A DNA stretch of 33,494 nucleotides, taken from NCBI GenBank assembly GCA_943704525.1, contig CALSCQ010000976.1, forward strand, positions 1 through 33,494. The letters run 5' to 3'. The notes under the pieces were generated by a model. It worked only from the letters and a program-made list of their open reading frames with translations. It did no database searches and was not told the DNA's origin. Below are positions 11,474 through 21,940 of this stretch, one piece after another (the first letter of the stretch is position 1; each line of letters opens with the position of its first letter). This DNA is from Pigoraptor vietnamica. Taxonomy: Eukaryota; Opisthokonta; Filasterea. A program made the position numbers and the translations under genes.

Positions 11474-12313
11474 CTTTCAGTTCCGTCTATTCGCGCACAG
11501 GCACGCGAAACTACAGAGGTCGACGTAGAGCACGAGAGTGACGACAAGGCAGCTCTTGTTCCCTTGTACCTACAGAGTGTCGCAGGGAGAGAGGGGAGAG
11601 AGGGAGGGAGAAAGGGAGAGAGGGAGGGAGAGGGGAGGTGAGGGAGAGCGTGGGAAGAGCGAAGTGAGCAGCACGCGCCACAAACATGGCTCTGAAAAAT
11701 AAGCCGGCTGTGGGGGTGCGACCGACAAGTGTTAAATTGCAAGTACCCTCCAAACTTTGGCGAAATTATGCGTCGATTTCAGATTATTTGCACCGGGTGA
11801 GGAAAACACACCAATCGCAGCCAAGGAACACGCGAACCAAGCGCTCTGATTGGTCCGCATTGCAAAATTTGGCTATGGAAAAAATGGCTTAGAATGTCCG
11901 ATCCCTGCTTACTGGCTCGCACACGGACACAATACATAATCCATAATCAACGCTCAATAGAACATTATTCTACTGAATTGCCAGGAACAATGAATGTGTG
12001 TATGGGTCCCATACATTGTCCATAGTGAAGAGCGGCAGTGCGCTGCGTGGGCCGCGGCTCAAAACAACGGCCACGCGCTCTCTTTCGCCTCAGGCTCAGC
12101 CACTCTACTCACACGCACACACACACACACACACACGCACACTGGCACACTGTCCCTCTCTCTCTCTCACGCCCCACCCTCTTGCCACCTCAGACTTCGC
12201 TCCTCCCTTCGATTCCTCTCGTCGCGGCAAGTTTTTTTTATCTGCCGTTCGCATTCGCGCTTCCGACAGCGCACATTGGTCCCTTTGTGTGTGGCGCGTT
12301 AGGTCGTTCGAAG
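11474..12313. promoter_or_regulatory. Divergent promoter between the two EGF-repeat paralogues
   Basis: 840 bases separate the two start codons, which point away from each other. The region holds a polypurine stretch (about 11585-11650, GGGAGA units), a pair of facing CCAAT boxes (CCAAT 11811-11815 and ATTGG 11849-11853), an AT-rich stretch (about 11930-11985), and CA and CT runs (12113-12180) in the probable leader of the + gene. The arrangement suggests a shared bidirectional promoter; that is inference from position and CCAAT boxes. Confidence 0.6.
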
Positions 12314-15300
12314 ATGGCGCGGACGACGCTCGTTGTGCTCGTGCTTGCGGCGGCGTGCGCGGGGGTGCTCGCTGCGCCCCCCAACTACCCCGTCTGCCAG
12401 GACCTGCTCGACATGTTCCAGGGCAAGCAGGTTCTCACGGGTGCGTGTGCGCGCGCGTCGATGCGCACTCGCTATTGAATGTTTGTGTGCGATGCGGTGA
12501 GAAACTGGGCGATTTAGGAGCAACGAAGGCGACTGTGTTCGCTTGAGTTGTCTTTGACTTGACAGGCACTTCTGTTTTGTATCGTGCACTCCCCGCTTGT
12601 CATGTGCGCATGCCGGTGACAGTTGTCGGTGTATTTTGGCGCGTTATGCCGACTCTGTGCGTCTATTTTGTGCGCAGACCCCTCGAAGGCTCCCGTCGTC
12701 TGCAGTGGTCACGGAAAGGTCCACGCTCGCCTTTGGTGAGCACATGTGTGTGTGTGAGTGTGTGTTGTGTGTGCGCACTCATAAATGGGTGAGATGACTT
12801 TTGAACGGTGAGCACGGCCTTTTGTATTTCGACTCATTTAATGCCCTGTGTCTTTAGGTGCGCGTGCGACGAGGGCTTTTATGGCCCTTGCTGCGAGTAC
12901 GACCTTGATGAGTGCGGTGTCCACGGCACGTGCGACGACCATGCCCAGGTTCGTAAATTGCCCGGTGTAATGTGTGTGTGGTGCGTGCGTGCGTATGAGC
13001 GTGCGTGCCTGCATGCATGTGTGTGTGTGTGTGCGTGTGCGTGTCGTGTGTGCGTGTCGTGTGTATGTGCGTGTGTCTGTGCGTGTGCGTGTGTGTGTGC
13101 GTGGATGTGTGTGTGTGGAGTCCTGTGAAACTTGGCCTTTTCTGACCCGAGTGTCATCTTGCGCAGTGCACGAACACGCTCGGCGACCGCCAGTGCGCCT
13201 GCATTGAGGGCTTCTCTGGCGATGGCCTCACGTGCAACGGTGAGCCACTAATGTTAGCACTTCCGCACACAACGCACACACACACAGAGCACGCACGCAC
13301 GCATGCACGCACTCGTCACACATGCCCTAACCGTGTTCGCCTCGCAGACATTGCGCCGCCCGTTCTCGCGCTCGTTGGCGAGACGACCATCTCCCTCCAC
13401 CAGTACGACTCTTTCAACGACGCCGGCGCAACGGCCAACGACAACCTCGACGGCGACATTTCGTCGCGCATCTCTGCGTCGTCTGACGTGTCGACGGCGT
13501 CTCCTGGCTCGTACTCTGTCACTTACACGGTACGCATGCGCGGTCGCCTTTCTTGCTGTAATCCTTTGTTGTCTTTGCGCGAGGATAGCCGTGACTCATG
13601 CGTGCGCGTTTTTGTGTGCTTGCAGGTGAGCGATGCCGCCGGCAACAAGGCGACGATCAAGCGCGGCGTGGTCGTGCTCGACATTAACGAGTGCACGCTC
13701 CCCCGCGACAGCCCCTACGCCGACAAGTGCCACGCGAAGGCGTCGGTGCGTATTGCGTGCGTGCGTGCATGTGCGTGCGTGCATGTACGTGCGTGCATGT
13801 GCGTGTGTGTGTGCATGCGTATGTGTGATATCACGCATGTGCGCCAGTTCGTTGCCGTAACACGGGAGTCAACGTGCGCAGTGCGACAACACGGATGGCT
13901 CGTACAAGTGCACGTGCAACAAGGGCTACCAGGGCGACGGCAAGTCGTGCGTCGACATTGAAGCCCCCGTGATCACGGTCGAGACGGACCAGGAGATTAC
14001 GATCTTCCAGTACTCTGGCTTCAACGTCCCCTCTGCCTCGGCCACCGACAACTCGGACGAGACGATCTCGGTCAAGACGACGTACAACATTGACACTAAG
14101 GTCGGTGTGCAGTAGTGCGTGCCTGCATGTGTGATTGTGTGTGTGTTCCTGTTGCTGAGATGGCCGCGTCCCTTGACGCAGGTCCCTGGTCGCTACCCCA
14201 TCGCCTACACTGCGTCGGACTCTGCGGGCAACACGGCGACGGTCACGGTCATGGCGGAGGTGTTTGACGTCGACGAGTGCATGCTGATGAACTTTGGAAA
14301 GGCCAATTCGAAGAACCCGCTCCCCTTTGCCGTGTGCTCTCGGTGGGCCAAGTGCACCAACACGATCGGATCGTACGTGTGCGAGTGCAACACTGGCTTT
14401 GCTGGCGACGGCTTCCAGTGCAACGGTACGTCCTCTCGCCTGCTTGCGTGGATTGCCCCTGCGCGCGCGTATGTACGCGTCTGCAACTCGTGGCGTTCGC
14501 ATGTGTACGTGTCTATGTTGAGCACGTACTTCTCTCTCAACCGCCTTCCACCCCTCCCGCAGACGTCATGCCCCCTGTGATGCTTCTCAAGGGCAACCCC
14601 GTCGAGCGCCAGCCGCAGTTCACCAAGTACGTGGACGACGGCGCCACGGCCTCCGACAACGTCGACGGCGACATTTCCTCCAGCATTCAGATCTCTGGAA
14701 CGGTCGACGTGAGCACGCCCGGCACGTACACCGTCACGTACTCTGTGCGCGACGCCGCCCTCAACGCCGCCAGCATCACGCGCGAGGTCAACATTGACGA
14801 CGTCGACGAGTGCGTCCTTCCCCCCTCGAACCCCAATGCCCACAAGTGCCACGCCTACGCCTCGGTGGGTCTCTCGCTGGCAGCCGTTCGTGCATGCGAC
14901 GTGAGCGCTGTATTGTTTGTCGTTGCGTGTGCCTATGTGGTGTATCTTGAGAAAGCCAACTGACTCGCGTTCTGTCGGTCGTGCGCAGTGCGCCAACACG
15001 ATCGGCTCGTACACGTGCAAGTGCGACGTTGGCTTCAGCGGCGACGGGTTCAACTGCAAGGGTGTGTGTGCGGCCGCTCTAACAGTCCCCGTCGTTTCAT
15101 CACACGCGCGAATGTCATATTTTCCTCTCACTCTGTTAACCGCCCCCCTCCTTCCTCCCAGACGTCACGCCCCCCGTCATCACGGTGAAGGGTGCGTCGG
15201 TGGAGCGTCAGGAGCAGTTCACGGACTACGCCGATGACGGCGCGACCGTCCTGGACAACCTTGACGGCGACATTACTCGCCTCGTCTCGCTCTCGGGCTC

Positions 15301-17282
15301 GGTGGACGTGACGGTCCCCGGCGACTATGTCCTCACGTACTCGGTCGCGGACGCCGCGGGCAACCAGGCCACTGCGACGCGCAAGGTGACGATTGTTGAT
15401 GTCGACGAGTGCAACTTCCCCGCTGGCGCGCCCCACGCCGACAAGTGCGACGAGTGGGCATCGTGCGAGAACACGGTTGGGTCGTACAAGTGCAAGTGCG
15501 ACGACGGCTTTGTGGGCGACGGCTTCACGTGCAAGGGTGCGTGCGGCCGATTGCTGTGTTCTCTTTCTCGTCATTTCATTTTGCCTAGAGCCATACTTTG
15601 CGCTGTACCGTGTCTACCTGCACGCACTCACCGACATCTTTCTGCGCAGACGTCACCGAGCCTCACGTTGAGCTCAAGGGCGCGGCGACGATGACGGTCG
15701 ACCAGTACTCGACGTACACGGAGAGCGGCGCCATTGCGACCGACAACAAGGACGGCGACATTTCCGCGCGCATTACGCTCACTGGAAGCGTCGACACTCG
15801 CAACGTGGGAACGTACACGATCACTTACACGGCGACGGACGCCGCCGGCAACTCTGCGTCGGCCAAGCGCACGGTCACTGTCCAGGACATCAACGAGTGC
15901 ACTTCGCAGAACGAGAACGCGGCCAACTGCGACCCGAACGCGTACTGCGTCAACCTCCAGAACTCGTTCCAGTGCATCTGCAACGACGGCTTTGCCGGCA
16001 ACGGCAAGACGTGCAAGGACGTCACGCCCCCGATCATCTCGACGCTCGTTCAGGGCACGTACATCAACCAGTACGACACGTTCACGATCCCCGCTGCGTC
16101 GGCGTCTGACAACTACGACGGCGATCTCACGTCGCGCATTGCGGCCGTGAGCAACGTCAACCCCAACGTCCCCGGCTGGTACGCCGTCACTTACGACGTG
16201 AAGGACGCCGCTGGCAACGCCGCGACGACCAAGACGATCGAGGTCGAGGTCCGCGACATTGACGAGGTGGGTCTTGTCGAAGCATCTTTGCTTGCGCGAG
16301 CGCCTGCCATACAACGGCGTGTTGTCTTGCGCGATTTTGTTGCGAATTGTGGGCACTATCAATCTAATTGTCAATTAATTATCGGCACTATCAATCTCAC
16401 CCCCCGAACGTGTCTCGCTTGCCGCAGTGCACGCGCACGGATTCGCGCAAGAACAACTGCTCGCCGCAGGGGTGGTGCCTCAACACGGTCGGCTCTTTCA
16501 AGTGCACGTGCAACGACGGGTTCACCGGGGACGGCGTCAAGTGCCGCGACACGACCGCGCCCGTCATTACGGTCAACACGGCGCCCCTCGCCTTTGATCA
16601 GTACTCGACCGTCACGCTCCCCGTGGCCACCGCGACGGACAACTTCGACGGCGTCATCACGAGCCGCATCCGCGTCACGTCGTCCGTCAACAACAAGGTT
16701 GCCGGCACGTACGTCGTTACGTACGATGTTACGGACGCGGCCGGCAACAACGCCGTCCGCAAGTCTGTGACGGTGGACATCCGCGACATCAACGAGTGCA
16801 CGAGCCCTGTGGTCAAGCACAACTGCTCGCCCTATGGCTTCTGCACGAACACGTTTGGCTCGTTCACGTGCGGGTGCAACGATGGCTTCCGCGGGGACGG
16901 CGTCACGTGCGCGGACGTCACGGCGCCCATCATTACGGTGTCTGTGGCGTCGACGAGCGTCAACCAGTTTTCGCAGTTTGTGGTGCCCTCTGCGACGGCC
17001 ACGGACAACCTCGACAAGGACGTCACTGCCAACATTCGCATCACGAACCCCGTCGACACGCGCACGGTGGGCACGTACACTGTCCGCTACGACGTGACGG
17101 ACCGCTCCGGCAATGTCGCGACGCAGCGCACGGTGGTTGTGACCGTCAACGACATCAACGAGTGCACGATCTCGGACGCCACGCTGCGCAACAAGTGCCA
17201 CAAGTATGCGACGGTGAGTCAAGCCCGTGAATCGTCTGTCGAGACACTCGCCCGCTGCGTCTTTGTCGTGTGTGGCTTCCGG

Positions 17283-17359
<77 letters not shown>

Positions 17360-18497
17360 GTGTCTTTTAACTTTGAATACTGTTGTCTTCCGCAGTGCAC
17401 CAACACGGTCGGCTCGTATTCGTGCGCGTGCAACACTGGCTTTGCCGGCGACGGCTTCAGCTGCACGGACGTGACGCCGCCCGTCATTACGCTCGTTGGC
17501 ACCGACTCGATCACGATCAACCAGTTCTCGTCGTACAAGGACGCCGGCTTCACGGCGTCGGACAACCTCGACGGCGTCATTACGTCGAAGGTTGGCGTCG
17601 CCGGCTCGGTCAACACGAACGCCGTTGGCACGTACACGCTCTCGTTTAGCGTCCGCGATGCCGCCGGCAACGCTGCCCGCACGATCACGCGCACGGTCAT
17701 TGTGCAGGACATTAACGAGTGCCTCACGGCCAAGACCTCGCCCGACGGCACGCTCACGCCCAACGGCTGCGACAAGCGCACGACGGTGAGCGTGCCACAT
17801 GTGTGCTGTGGTATGTGCGCTTCAACCACGTTTCTCATTGCCTCCCCCTTCGTCCTACCTCCTCCACTCTAGTGCGTCAACACGGTCGGCAGCGCGTACT
17901 GCACGGGCTGCCCCGCCGGCTTCAGCGGCGACGGCGTCCGCGGGTGCTCTCCCATCGCCTGCCAGTACCAGGACTACTGGTCGACCGCGTGCGGCGCCAT
18001 TCTCTCGTCCGAGTCGAGGCGCTGCTCTGACGGCGGGAACCTGATCAACCCGAGCTCGTGCACGACGCACTTTTACTCGAACAGCCGGGGCTGCGGTTTC
18101 CTCAACCTCGGCTGCCAGTCGCAGTGCCGCAAGGTGCTCAACGCGCCCTGCAACTGCGGGTACCAGGAGTACTGGTCGTCCAACTGCGGCGTCGCCGACC
18201 TCGGCATCAGCTCGACGTCATTTGCCCGCACCTGCTCGAACGGCGGCGAGCTCATTTCGCCGGTGCGTGTTGACCCTCTTGCGCGGCTGCTGCCCGTTGC
18301 CGCCTTTTGTTTTTCAGTCTGTACAATGTGTGTCCGTGTGTGCGTGTGTGTGTGCGTGCTTGGGACTTCATGCCTTACAATTCCCCTTCTCCCCGCAGTA
18401 CTCGTGCTACACGGTGTTCAACTCGTGGAGCCAGGCGTGCGGCACGCTCGACCTCGGCTGCCAGTCCAAGTGCCGCAAGTACGCGTGCCAGTACTGA
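12314..18497 (+). CDS. Secreted DUF5011/calcium-binding EGF repeat protein (paralogue B)
   Basis: Sixteen exons: 12314-12440, 12678-12735, 12858-12948, 13167-13239, 13348-13529, 13626-13745, 13882-14100, 14182-14425, 14563-14864, 14989-15061, 15162-15536, 15650-16266, 16428-17213, 17396-17785, 17873-18262, 18399-18497. They sum to 4146 bases (1381 residues plus stop), all junctions in frame. A signal peptide ([20 protein letters not shown]) is followed by a Cys-rich segment, one EGF, nine DUF5011 plus calcium-binding EGF units, and the same Cys-rich tail as paralogue A. Units 3 and 4 share a VERQ..QFT motif, and units 7 and 8 have similar NCSPxGxC EGF starts or flanks, suggesting recent internal duplications that explain the two extra units. 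Three consecutive exons (182, 120 and 219 bases) match paralogue A exactly in length. No membrane anchor is visible. I infer a secreted matrix or adhesion protein with calcium-rigidified rods. Confidence 0.9.
12996..13116. repeat. GT-rich intron sequence in paralogue B
   Basis: Imperfect (GT)n with GTGC variants inside intron 12949-13166. The donor here is GTTCGT, one of the less usual donors in the window. Confidence 0.8.
17284..17353 (+). repeat. T70 homopolymer in an intron of paralogue B
   Basis: Seventy consecutive T residues lie in intron 17214-17395, ending 42 bases before the acceptor CCGCAG. Exons on both sides (ending KYAT, resuming CTNTVGS) join in frame and match the EGF pattern, so the run is intronic. 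The exact length may be unreliable because homopolymers are hard to sequence. Confidence 0.9.
17877..18497 (+). other. Tandem cysteine-rich C-terminal modules of paralogue B
   Basis: After the last EGF come two copies of a module of about 65 residues. Each begins C-x-Y-Q-x-Y-W-S (ACQYQDYWS, then NCGYQEYWS), continues with RCSDGGNLI or TCSNGGELI, and closes with LGCQSxCRK. The second copy is split by intron 18263-18398. Paralogue A has the same two modules, the first more diverged. I do not recognise it as a named domain. Confidence 0.75.
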
Positions 18498-18967
18498 GCG
18501 AGTTTGACTCGACGGGCGTGCGCAAAGGCTGCTTTGGACCATTGCGCAAGCCCTCCCTCATGTTTTCTTTTTTGCCCCATTAAAACTGTCGCATTCTTTC
18601 CGAAGCAATGGCGCAGAGACGCAAGCTGCTTGTTTTGTGCGTGACTCCACCCCCTTTGGAGGCTGCGTACAAGGACCCTGATTTACAAATGTAATTTCGG
18701 GCCCTTAGGCCCTTGCTACATGGTGGTAACCTGTCGTGCATGTTACACGTACCTGTGTGTGCGAGCCGTTAGTACCCCTGGTGCGAGTCCTATCGCGCAT
18801 TCGATTTTTAGAAAGCGTGTCTTGCGGCGTCACGAGGCCTCTAGGGACTGCGTTCTGCAGGGTGAGAGATATGGGGAAGAAGAGGGGTGCTTCGATCATG
18901 CGGAAATCAGATCCAAATAGATTTCGGTGGACTTGCGTCTATGTGTCCGTGTGGTGTGGGGTGTGTG

Positions 18968-18999
<32 letters not shown>

Positions 19000-19089
19000 T
19001 GCGTGTGTGTGTCGTGTGCGTTTGTGTGTGTCGTGTTTGTGTGTATGTGTGTGTGTGTGTGCGTGCGTGTGTGTGTGTGTGTGTCAGTG

Positions 19090-19136
<47 letters not shown>

Positions 19137-19381
19137 ATGCGTGCGTGCGTGCGTGCGTGTCAGTGTGCATGTGTGTGTGCGTGTGTGTGTCGCGTGTGTG
19201 TGCGTGCGTGCGTCTATGTGTGTGTGGGTGTGTGTGTGTGTGTATGGTGTCGTGTGAGTGCGCGTGCGTGTGCGTGTATGTGTCAATGTGTGTGTGCTGG
19301 TGCTGTGTGTGTGTGTGTGTGTGTGCTGTGTGAGTGTTACCTTGCGTGCACAAACTGTGTGTGTCGCATTTCTTTTTATTA
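18498..19381. other. Intergenic region with GT-rich low complexity
   Basis: 884 bases between paralogue B and the F-box gene. From about 18957 to 19330 it is almost entirely (GT)n/(GTGC)n. This is like the interiors of introns in this window, so it could be a 5' intron of the F-box gene, with a possible acceptor GCCGACAG ending at 19409. Frames translating to Cys-Val or His-Thr repeats here are artefacts of the repeat. A T-arm-like GGTGCGAGTCC near 18780 does not fold into a tRNA. Confidence 0.6.
18579..18584 (+). terminator. Possible poly(A) signal ATTAAA of paralogue B
   Basis: The common hexamer variant ATTAAA begins 82 bases after the stop codon, with a T-rich stretch just before it. Suggestive only. 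Confidence 0.4.
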
Positions 19382-20287
19382 ATGTCTCTCGTATCCCTGC
19401 TGCCGACAGCTCACACCTCCCTATCGATCGTATCGAGTGACTACGATGCGTATGGCGAGGGCAGAGGTCCCGTTGCGTGCCCTCCTTCGCCAAACCTCGA
19501 CACGCTTGCACCCGAGTTGATTGTCGTCCACGTGCTGCCATATCTGACGAATGGCGAGAAGGGCGCGCTGGCCAAGACGTGCGGTCGTCTCGTGCGCCTC
19601 CTTCGCCACGAGCGCGTGGACCGCCTGTCGTCACAGTGCACCCGCAAGTACTTTGAGGACGCCGCGTTCTGCGAGGAGGTGAAGTTGCGCATTCCCGCGG
19701 GAAAACTTGTGCTGCGCCCTGAGTGCGCGATGCGGGCGTTCCATTTTGCGCCGTTTGAATTCAAGCGCGCGCGGTCGCTCTTCGAAGACGTGCTCGCGGA
19801 CGAACGTGCAACCGAAGTGGAGGAGGCGCGCGCCCGCTTAAACCTCTTCGTGCTCGACGGTTGGGTCCCAGGCTCTATTGACAGTGTTGCGCTCCGAAAT
19901 GCTGCGGATGCGAGAGCACTTCTTCTTTGCGCCGGCGACGACTGTGACCCCGTGCGTGCCTTTGAGATGGGCATGTGCCACTTTTACGGGTTCAGGTGGT
20001 CGATACGGGACTCGGCGCACTCGCTCTTTGTCTCTTCTGCGAACGGCGGATGTGCGGCGGGGATGTACCTCCTAGGCGTTTGCCTGTTCTGTAAAATCGG
20101 CGTGGCACGTGACGTACCGGCGGCTGTTGCGCAGGGGGCGAGGGCGGCTGGGATGGGCCACTTTGGGGCGATGCTTGAGTTCGGCGATTGCCTCGCCACG
20201 GAGTGTCACGTGACGAGGCGAGGGGCGTTGCATTGGTTCGGAGCGCGGCAGTGGACGAGGGCGATCGGCGTGCGAGAAAGTGGCTAG
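19382..20287 (+). CDS. F-box and Sel1-repeat protein, frameshifted near its 3' end
   Basis: The first ATG in the frame is 19382. Residues about 40-75 fit an F-box (LAPELIVVHVLPYLT...KTCGRLVRLL), which normally binds Skp1 in SCF ubiquitin ligases. Residues about 205-270 resemble Sel1/TPR-like repeats seen in F-box proteins of plants and algae (AAGMYLLGVCLF, GARAAGMGHFGAMLEFGDCL). After GDCLAT the frame gives ECHVTRR and ends at 20287, losing the pattern. One frame over, the sequence reads GVSRDEARGVALVRSAAVDE and continues through KWLER to a TGA at 20323-20325, which is a good Sel1 continuation. A single-base change around 20200-20205 (real or a sequencing error) is the simplest explanation. 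The first exon may lie further upstream if 19409 is a splice acceptor. The target of the protein is unknown. Confidence 0.7.
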   Translation: MSLVSLLPTAHTSLSIVSSDYDAYGEGRGPVACPPSPNLDTLAPELIVVHVLPYLTNGEKGALAKTCGRLVRLLRHERVDRLSSQCTRKYFEDAAFCEEVKLRIPAGKLVLRPECAMRAFHFAPFEFKRARSLFEDVLADERATEVEEARARLNLFVLDGWVPGSIDSVALRNAADARALLLCAGDDCDPVRAFEMGMCHFYGFRWSIRDSAHSLFVSSANGGCAAGMYLLGVCLFCKIGVARDVPAAVAQGARAAGMGHFGAMLEFGDCLATECHVTRRGALHWFGARQWTRAIGVRESG

Positions 20288-20325
20288 AGAGGAATAAGGA
20301 CGAGCTGGTGCGAAAGGGGCTCTGA

Positions 20326-20636
20326 ATGAAGAGAGTGGAAGTCATACTCAGAGTGCGCGTTTTTACATAATTGCCAGAGCCTTCGCCGCCATTTCAATCT
20401 TTTATCGAACGCAATTAACCGGTATAGCGCCGCCGCGGTAACCAGTCCAGACAGCCGGCGCGGTTGCGTTCCCGGCCATAGTCACTCTTTGCGACTTCGG
20501 GAATGTCATGGCCTAATGTAACTGCACCTGCACACCCTCAAGAACAACACGTGCATCCATCCCATCGACCAACTAGTTCGCTTTATCGAAGGCCCATGAC
20601 CTGACGGGCTCAACGGCGACGCAGCCAGCCAAGCGA
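20326..20636. other. Intergenic region between convergent genes
   Basis: 311 bases between the 3' ends of the F-box gene (+) and the MYND gene (-). It should hold both 3' UTRs. I see no AATAAA and no other recognisable element. Confidence 0.55.
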
Positions 20637-21878
20637 TCACGCGCGCCCATCGCCGCGCTGCCCGCATTCCTTTCGATGCTGTGTCCACGCGGCCTTTTGG
20701 CAGTCGCGGGAGCAGTAACGCACGGCATGGCAACCCCCGCACTTCAGCAGCTTGCCGTCACCCTTCCCACACATCGCGCACGTGCGCTGCGCCAGTGCAT
20801 CCAGGTTGCCGCCGGACGGTGTGGGCTGCGCAGGTTGCGCGGCAGAGGGAGCAGGTGCAATGATAACAGGGCTCGCGTCCGTCGCTGCGGCCTTCGAGCC
20901 CGTTCTACGACTACTCTCCTGGGCGGACGGCGGCGCGGCTTTTGTCAAAGGAGACGGCGCAGAGCGGCCGGTAAACGCAGCCGCGGCGTTCGCATCCGGC
21001 GCGGAATTGACCGCTCTTGGAGGCACGGACAGCTTGCAAACCGCTTCTCCTGACATGGCTGCCATAATATTATGGGACGTCAGACAGATGCCGGACCAGC
21101 TTAAATCATGGACGCTTGTTCATCGACTCCATAGACGTCAGAGAGAGTGTGTGCCGCCCAACCGGCTTTGAGAATCACATTGATCGACAAGAGGCACATG
21201 CACGCGCACGCACACACACACGCACGCACGCACGCACAAATTGCAGGAGATGCAGTGCTTGCACAACGCACACACGATGAATAATAGGGCTGCCGTGCAC
21301 AGCACTCACCCTTAGGGCACATGTGAAGCCTGTTGAAATAGACGGAGGAGGAAATGACCGGGTGGTGCTCAAAGTGGCATGCGCAGCAGCCTACGTTCGG
21401 ACGCGCCGCCATATTGGACGGGGAGAGGAATTCGAGTCCCTGTCGGCATACACCTCACGTGAGACACGGGCGAGGAGTCGTACTCGATGTACGAGAGATG
21501 CTAGAGTGCAGACAGTACTAATTCAATGCAGAGCGCAAGGAACGCAGGGAGAGAGGAGAACACATGCAAAAAAAAAAAAAACGTGAGGACGCGAGCACGA
21601 GCGGCATAAGCAGAGTGCGATCGGCTTTTCCTCACCAGCCGGCGCAGGTGCTTGTCGTAGTCTCCGTATTGCTCGGTTGACATTACGTCGAGGATAGTCA
21701 CCCCCGCGGCGTCAAACATGGCGGCTACTTTGTGTTCGCCCTGATGCGAGAAATCCATGCGAATTTCAGCACACTCGAATTAGGAACTTGAAAGTGCCCC
21801 TTTGCGTTTGTGGTCACAGAGAGCCCTTACTACAAGCGTCGTTGGAAGACTTTACACACATAGCGTTCAGCGAATGGG

Positions 21879-21940
<62 letters not shown>

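Noticed and set aside
12113-12136. CA repeats at many places as a CRISPR-like or minisatellite array
   Set aside because: They are simple dinucleotide repeats with no unique spacers, in a eukaryotic intron-rich context.
17284-17353. Poly-T/poly-A runs as tails of retroelements or processed genes
   Set aside because: The runs lie in introns whose flanking exons join in frame. I saw no reverse-transcriptase, SINE-like body or target-site duplication beside them.
18765-18800. tRNA-like GGTGCGAGTCC segment
   Set aside because: It resembles a T-arm, but no acceptor stem or anticodon arm can be placed around it.
18736-19257. Open frames of Cys-Val-Arg repeats near the F-box gene
   Set aside because: They are translations of (GT)n/(GTGC)n low-complexity DNA, with no conserved motif.
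20637-21065. Stand-alone MYND gene starting at 21065 or 21056
   Set aside because: A splice acceptor (CATGTCAG) overlaps the second ATG and joins this frame to the upstream exon 21310-21439 exactly, so the ATGs are more likely intronic. A separate gene is not fully excluded.
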